A stretch of 64,000 bases of DNA, taken from Delphinus delphis (lineage: Eukaryota > Chordata > Mammalia > Artiodactyla > Delphinidae). Under the pieces are notes generated by a model. It saw nothing but the letters and a program-made list of their open reading frames with translations, was not told the origin of the DNA and searched no databases. A program made the position numbers and the translations under genes. Location of the stretch: the NCBI RefSeq assembly GCF_949987515.2, contig NC_082694.2, positions 46,462,451-46,526,450 of the forward strand, written 5' to 3'. Positions within the stretch are counted from its first letter, which is position 1, and every line of letters begins with the position of its first letter. This document shows, piece after piece, positions 59,490-64,000 of this stretch.

Positions 59490-59825
59490 AATTAGCACTG
59501 TTCATATATACACTGGTTCTCTTTGTTCCAGGGATATGGTGGGATCGCACCTCCTAACCCCAAATACTCATGACTTGCTTTGGTTAATAAACTATGATTG
59601 GAAACTTTAAAAGCCAAAGTTTTATTTGCTACGTCCCTACCCCAGCCATAGTGATCTTGGAAACATGGTAAGATGGAACCTCGGATTGCTTGAGTCCCTG
59701 AGTGACCACGATGAACAAAGGTGACCCTTCAGTCACATGCTGAATATGTAGTATGAATGAGAAATAGTTTAAACCAGCAGTTTTAAGGCTGCTTTGTTAC
59801 TGCAGCATAATATAACTCACATTGA
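59490..59825 (+). mobile_element. possible ancient LTR or MER-type repeat
   Basis: 'gttctctttgttccagggat', 'ttgagtccctgagtgaccac', 'acatgctgaatatgtagtat', 'gtatgaatgagaaatagttt' and 'tgttactgcagcataatata' resemble the end of a common old mammalian repeat. The family is not assigned. Confidence 0.5.
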
Positions 59826-61494
59826 CAGATATGTGTGGTATTAGCTTATTGGTTGGGTGCTGGCTAGTAGAAAACTATTATTAGAGATGAGACAAATGGT
59901 GAACTGTCTCCTGTGATAATTTGGAAAGGAGTTAATGTACTTACTTAATTTGTATCTCTAGAAGAAGAGGTAGAAAATAGAATGTTAGTAGTGTGTGTGT
60001 TGCTGTTCACTGTGACAAGAAAATTCAAGAAAGGTGAATCTGGATAAGGATTGGCCAATTTACAAGCAGGAATGAAAGTACTAGAGTCCACAAATTCAAA
60101 TAATTGTAAAGTTGGAAGAGGCCACATCCAATATCAAAGAGGAAGAAATAAAATTGAGAAAGATTTTGGTTAAAAAAGGCTGATTGAACTCAAATGTATG
60201 GTCATTACATGTATTGTTAAATCCTCTGGATGGATAAAGTATCTCCTTCAATGTCCAACTAAAGGTATGGAACCAAGTAAATCTTGCTATTAGACAAAGT
60301 CGCTCAGGAATAAAAGACTAATATGATCAGAGCCCTCTGCTAACCTTTGTTGCACTTATATAAAGAAGCGAGAAATAAACATTATTTTTTTCTAAGTCTC
60401 AGAGTTCTTGGGCTTCCAAGATTAAGATGTTGACTTTAACTTCTTATCTTTTTCTTCTTCTGTAAAATGGGATTAATTATACTTGCCTTGTGTACTCCAC
60501 AAGACAATTGTGAGAGGCTTGGATTTGTTCATTAGCATACGTTTACTGAATATCTTTCACATGCTAAGCTTGTGCTAAGCTTAGAAAAACCAAACCTGTT
60601 CTTTTCTTATAGAGTCAGAAAATTTTAAATACTATATGATCATTAAGCACAGTGGGCTTTGGTTCACAAAGGAAGCTCAGCTCTCCCAGTATTAGAAAAA
60701 AAGCTGTCAAAGAATTCCTAGAGCAGATAAGTGCACTAAATCTTGAAGAATATTTGAGTTATGTCTAAGCAGAAACTATAGTGAGAATGATGGAAGAAAG
60801 TTCAAAATCAAGAATCAGTAAGTGCTTGTGGGGTAGTGGTGCTGGGTGTGGTTGGAGGGTAGGGAGAAGACAGATCATTAGTCTCTTGTGTGCTAAGTCA
60901 AGAAATTAGACTGTTTCTAAATCAAATCATGAATCAAAAAAGGATTTTAATTATGGAGAGAAACAATAAAAATTGCCTTTTTAGAAATACCACTAAGGCA
61001 ACAATATATGGTAGCTTGGAGGGGCAGAAAGTACTGGGTAGAAGTTTCCTGAGGTAATGCAGGGAAAATAATGCAATGGCAATGGGAGTTGGGAGAAGGG
61101 AAAACATTTGAGAGATATTTAGAAAATATTTTGGAAATATTATGATTTGGGTTCTGATTGACTCTGAGATCTCTGGTGTAAGTGGCTGTGGATAAGGATA
61201 GAATATAAGAAAGGAAAGATTTTTAGGGCAAGACAGTGTGTTCAATGTTGTCCTTGTAGAGTTTGCTATTTGCCTGGGTGTTGTATGGGAAGAAAAGTTC
61301 AATAAACAATTGGTTTTATAGGACTTGCTCCTAGACCCAAGGTCTGAGCAAAAGACATGGATATCAGAGTCAATATCATCCAAGAAATAGATGAAGTCTG
61401 GGTTTCATTGAGATTATCTAGAGAGAGGGATAAAGGGCATAGGGCCAGGGGTAAAGCTATGGGGAATGTAAATATATAATCATGTATGACAGCT
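59826..61494. other. unassigned AT-rich sequence
   Basis: No clear gene. The 149-codon minus-strand frame at 60934-61383 is rich in Ser, Leu, Ile and Phe from AT-rich DNA. It has no recognisable domain and is probably a chance frame. A short MIR-like scrap may lie near 60530-60585. Confidence 0.4.
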
Positions 61495-61725
61495 CCCTTT
61501 TATTGAGTACTTACCATGAACCAGGCACAGTATAAAGAGATTTACATGGATTATTGTTTAACTTCAGTCACATCCTATAAGACAGCTGATGCTTTTAAAC
61601 TCGTTTTACAGAGGAGAAAACAGAATCTCAGAGAGGTAGCTTGCTCAAGGTCATGGAGCTGGTGAGTGGTAGAGTTGAGACTCAAAATCAAGTGATCTGA
61701 TGTGAGAATTAGCAGTCTTAATCAC
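61495..61725 (-). mobile_element. MIR SINE relic
   Basis: Antisense MIR: 'tattgagtacttaccatgaa', 'ccaggcacagtataaagaga', 'cgttttacagaggagaaaac' and 'agcttgctcaaggtcatgga'. Confidence 0.85.
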
Positions 61726-62737
61726 TGCTTTTAGGGAGAGAGCCATGAAAACCACCAGGAGGCTGTGACCCAGACTTGGGAAGAAATTTGGATGAGAGGG
61801 GTATACCAGAAGCCAAGGGAGAAAAGATTTTCAAAGAAAACTCAGTGAGTGAAAGATTATGTGGTAAAATGTTCTGAATGTTGTGAGGACATCAAGGAAG
61901 GTAACATGCCTAACTGTTTTTGATGGTTGAGGCAATATTAGTGACCATGGAAAGAGTGGAAGACAAGAGGTAGTGCCTTGAGTAGAAACTAGAGAGAAGC
62001 AGAGATGTTGGGTGTAAGCTGCTTTGTAGAAGACTCGTGGCCAGGGATGACCTGTGATTTCAGGGTGCATGTGAGGGATGTTTTATTTTATTTTGTTTTG
62101 ATTTGTAATGGGAAAGATCTGATCGTGTTTAGAGGCTAACTAAACAGAATCAGTAGGGTAAAGAGGAAAGAGAGAAAGATGATTGAAATTGGGAGAATAG
62201 GTCTAGGAAGCAGGTAGAAGTTTAGCTTGGATAGGAGAAAGGGCACTTCTATTGAGGAAAGAGAGAAGGAATTAAGGAAGGTTCATTGTCAGCAAGTTTG
62301 TAGGCAAAGGAAAGAAAGTGTATGTCTGTAAGGTATTTCTCCTATAGACATAAAAACACTTTGAGAGAGGCAAGTACGGTGCATATACAAATTAAACTTT
62401 TTAAGGATTGATAATATGAACATTTTTCTCAAGTTGCTTAATAGAGTTATAGCAAGCAAGGTTTAAAAATATGTCTCTAAATCTAGAAAGGATGTCCAGA
62501 TTTGTCTTTTTATTTTTTGTTTGGTGGCTAGACAGTTACTTTAATATGAACTTGATTATATTCAAGAGAAATTGCATTGGCTGTTCACGCTACAGGATTA
62601 AATTAAATCAACAGAAGTTTTCAAAGAGTAGATCCTGTAAATCCCCTCTGGAAGAGTAAGTGACCCCCATGTCCCTCACTCTGTCTGCCCTGGACCCTTT
62701 CATGTTGACTTGATGTCTGACACAGGAAACTCAGTGT
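61726..62737. other. unassigned purine-rich sequence
   Basis: The plus strand is G/A-rich. No gene or repeat was recognised. Confidence 0.4.
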
Positions 62738-62915
62738 CTTAGTTGGCCCGGGCTGCCACAACAAAATATCACAGGATGGATGGCTTAAACAGCAGACATT
62801 TATATCTTACTTCTAGAGGCTGGGAAATCCAAGATCAGGATGCTTATATGGTTTGGTTCTGGGAGAGGCGTCTACCTGGCTTGCACATGGCTGCCTTCTT
62901 TCTGTGTCCTCTCAT

Positions 62916-62966
<51 letters not shown>

Positions 62967-63165
62967 AGAGAGAGAAAGAAATCAAGTGAGCTCTCTGGTT
63001 GATCTCTTCGTGTAATCTCATCATGAGGATGCTGCCCTTATGATCTCATATAAACCTAATTACCTCCCAAAGGCCCCATCTACAACTTACCATTGCATTG
63101 GGGGTTAGGGTTTCAACATATAAGTTTGGAGGAGACACAAACGTCCACTCCATAATACCCTGTGA
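62738..63165 (-). mobile_element. ERVL-MaLR solitary LTR (MST/MLT1 type)
   Basis: Antisense MaLR order: 'tgtcttagttggcccgggct', 'ggatggcttaaacagcagac', 'ctagaggctgggaaatccaa', 'taattacctcccaaaggccc' and 'gtttcaacatataagtttgg'. It ends in 'acaaacgtccactccataat'. A (GA)n expansion sits in its middle. It is oriented opposite to the related LTR at 4933. Confidence 0.82.
62919..62979. repeat. (AG)n microsatellite in the MaLR LTR
   Basis: About 60 bases of GA dinucleotides with a few GG interruptions. It grew from the short 'cagagagag' stretch that such LTRs carry in antisense. Confidence 0.95.
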
Positions 63166-63956
63166 CCCTGGAAGACTTGTTTCCCTTAGAATAACCCCTG
63201 TTCCTTTTGCTTTTATTTTATCCGGTTAAATCAAAACCTTGCTGATCATTATTTACTCAAAAGCGTTCAGGTGGTTTTATAGTTTAAAAAAATTACTGTA
63301 CTTTATTTGCTAAATCGATGTGAAAACTCTTTTGTCTTGTAAAATCACCAAGTCTCTTTTCTCTGACCTAAAAAAGGCATCATAAAATACATACTCGTGC
63401 TTAGCAGAACACGACACCTGACATAATAAACATATGCCTTTTTAACTCCTAACACTTCTGAGTCTACCTCTTACTTTTTAGGCAGGATTTTTGTTGTTGT
63501 TGTTGTTGAAATTTTTACTGTGCCCTCACAGGGATTTTTATTTTATTCAAGCAGTGTTTCCTGAAATCAGAAGCAGGGGCTTTAGTGGGTACTGCCTGCC
63601 TGTTATTTCTTTAGAAAGCTGTTTTCCAATCTGCTGTCGGCTATCAAAACAGCATTCTAAACAGATGAATTATTGAAGTGTTTGAGGGTGACAAGGGAGC
63701 TGAGAAAGGTCCCCTACAGAGGTTGGGATGGCATTTGGGAGAGAAGTGCCTTGGGCTACCTAGTAACAAACAAGGTAGCTCCAAATGAGGGATGTTTTCC
63801 AAGCTTATTGCTGGCAAATCCATAACATCTGAGTGATCAGTGATGAGTGTGCTCATGCCTTGAGATGACAAGGCATCGAGATGATGACACCAGAAAATCT
63901 AATCGTGCTGTTTGATAGAAAAGGCCATGTTGAAAGAGGATTTTGAGCTGCATTTT
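63166..63956. other. unassigned sequence with a (TTG)n tract
   Basis: A (TTG)n run lies at about 63491-63508. Frames of 61 and 75 codons (63491-63871) are unrecognised. No gene or repeat family was identified. Confidence 0.45.
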
Positions 63957-64000
63957 TCCCCTCCCTCCCTCCCTCCCGCCCTTCCTTCCTTCCTCCCTCC
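63957..64000. repeat. C/T-rich (CCCT/CCTT)n tract at window end
   Basis: CCCTCCCTCC-type units followed by CCTT units run to the last base. The tract probably continues beyond the window. Confidence 0.9.

Noticed and set aside
60934..61383. 149-codon minus-strand frame, the longest outside recognised mobile elements
   Set aside because: Its composition reflects AT-rich DNA, it has no recognisable domain or motif, and there are no supporting splice or promoter signals.

Overview
This window is mammalian, gene-free or intronic DNA built largely from layered retrotransposon insertions. The lineage signal is a set of tRNA-Glu-derived CHR-type SINEs. Four are young, G+C-rich and very alike (about 33.0, 50.1, 51.1 and 58.7 kb). 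Three are older or longer relatives (about 7.3, 13.0 and 37.7 kb). CHR SINEs are known from Cetacea, hippos and ruminants. I see no BovB or Bov-A/Bov-tA element, which a ruminant window this size would normally carry, and no pig PRE-1. A cetacean (whale or dolphin) is therefore the best inference. The L1 3' ends are of the cetartiodactyl type.

Layout. 1-5.7 kb is mostly unique sequence with old MIR, MER5A-like, MaLR-like and other relics. 5.7-8.9 kb is a nest: a plus-strand old L1, a minus-strand L1 inside it, and a SINE inside that. 8.9-32.2 kb is AT-rich and mostly unassigned, with scattered MIR, L2 and L1-tail fragments, one long SINE, an MLT1-type LTR and a 98-bp direct duplication. 32.2-39.1 kb is old minus-strand L1 sequence carrying a SINE in one part. 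In another part a SINE and a twin-primed (5'-inverted) L1 sit at the same target site. 39.1-42.6 kb holds MaLR, MIR, MER5A and L2 relics. 42.6-49.4 kb is a near-full-length minus-strand L1 (called L1-A here). 49.4-58.2 kb is an older minus-strand L1 fragment split by a second, younger 7.7-kb L1 (L1-B) that has a clear 14-bp target-site duplication. 58.6-59.1 kb is a palindromic DNA transposon interrupted by a SINE. 59.1-64 kb is mostly unique sequence with LTR-like and MIR relics and simple repeats.

No host protein-coding exon, tRNA, rRNA, snRNA or CRISPR could be supported. The only substantial reading frames are L1 ORF1 and ORF2, and both copies are broken. L1-B keeps an 816-codon frame across the reverse transcriptase domain, but its ORF2 has an EN nonsense codon, two frameshifts around the EN/RT junction, an A-run frameshift near the C terminus and a SINE insertion. 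I did not find a convincing new biological system. The most useful observations concern retrotransposon biology: structurally different L1 5' UTRs in two copies a few kb apart, repeated use of one insertion site, a twin-priming product, and nested insertions that give a relative time order.
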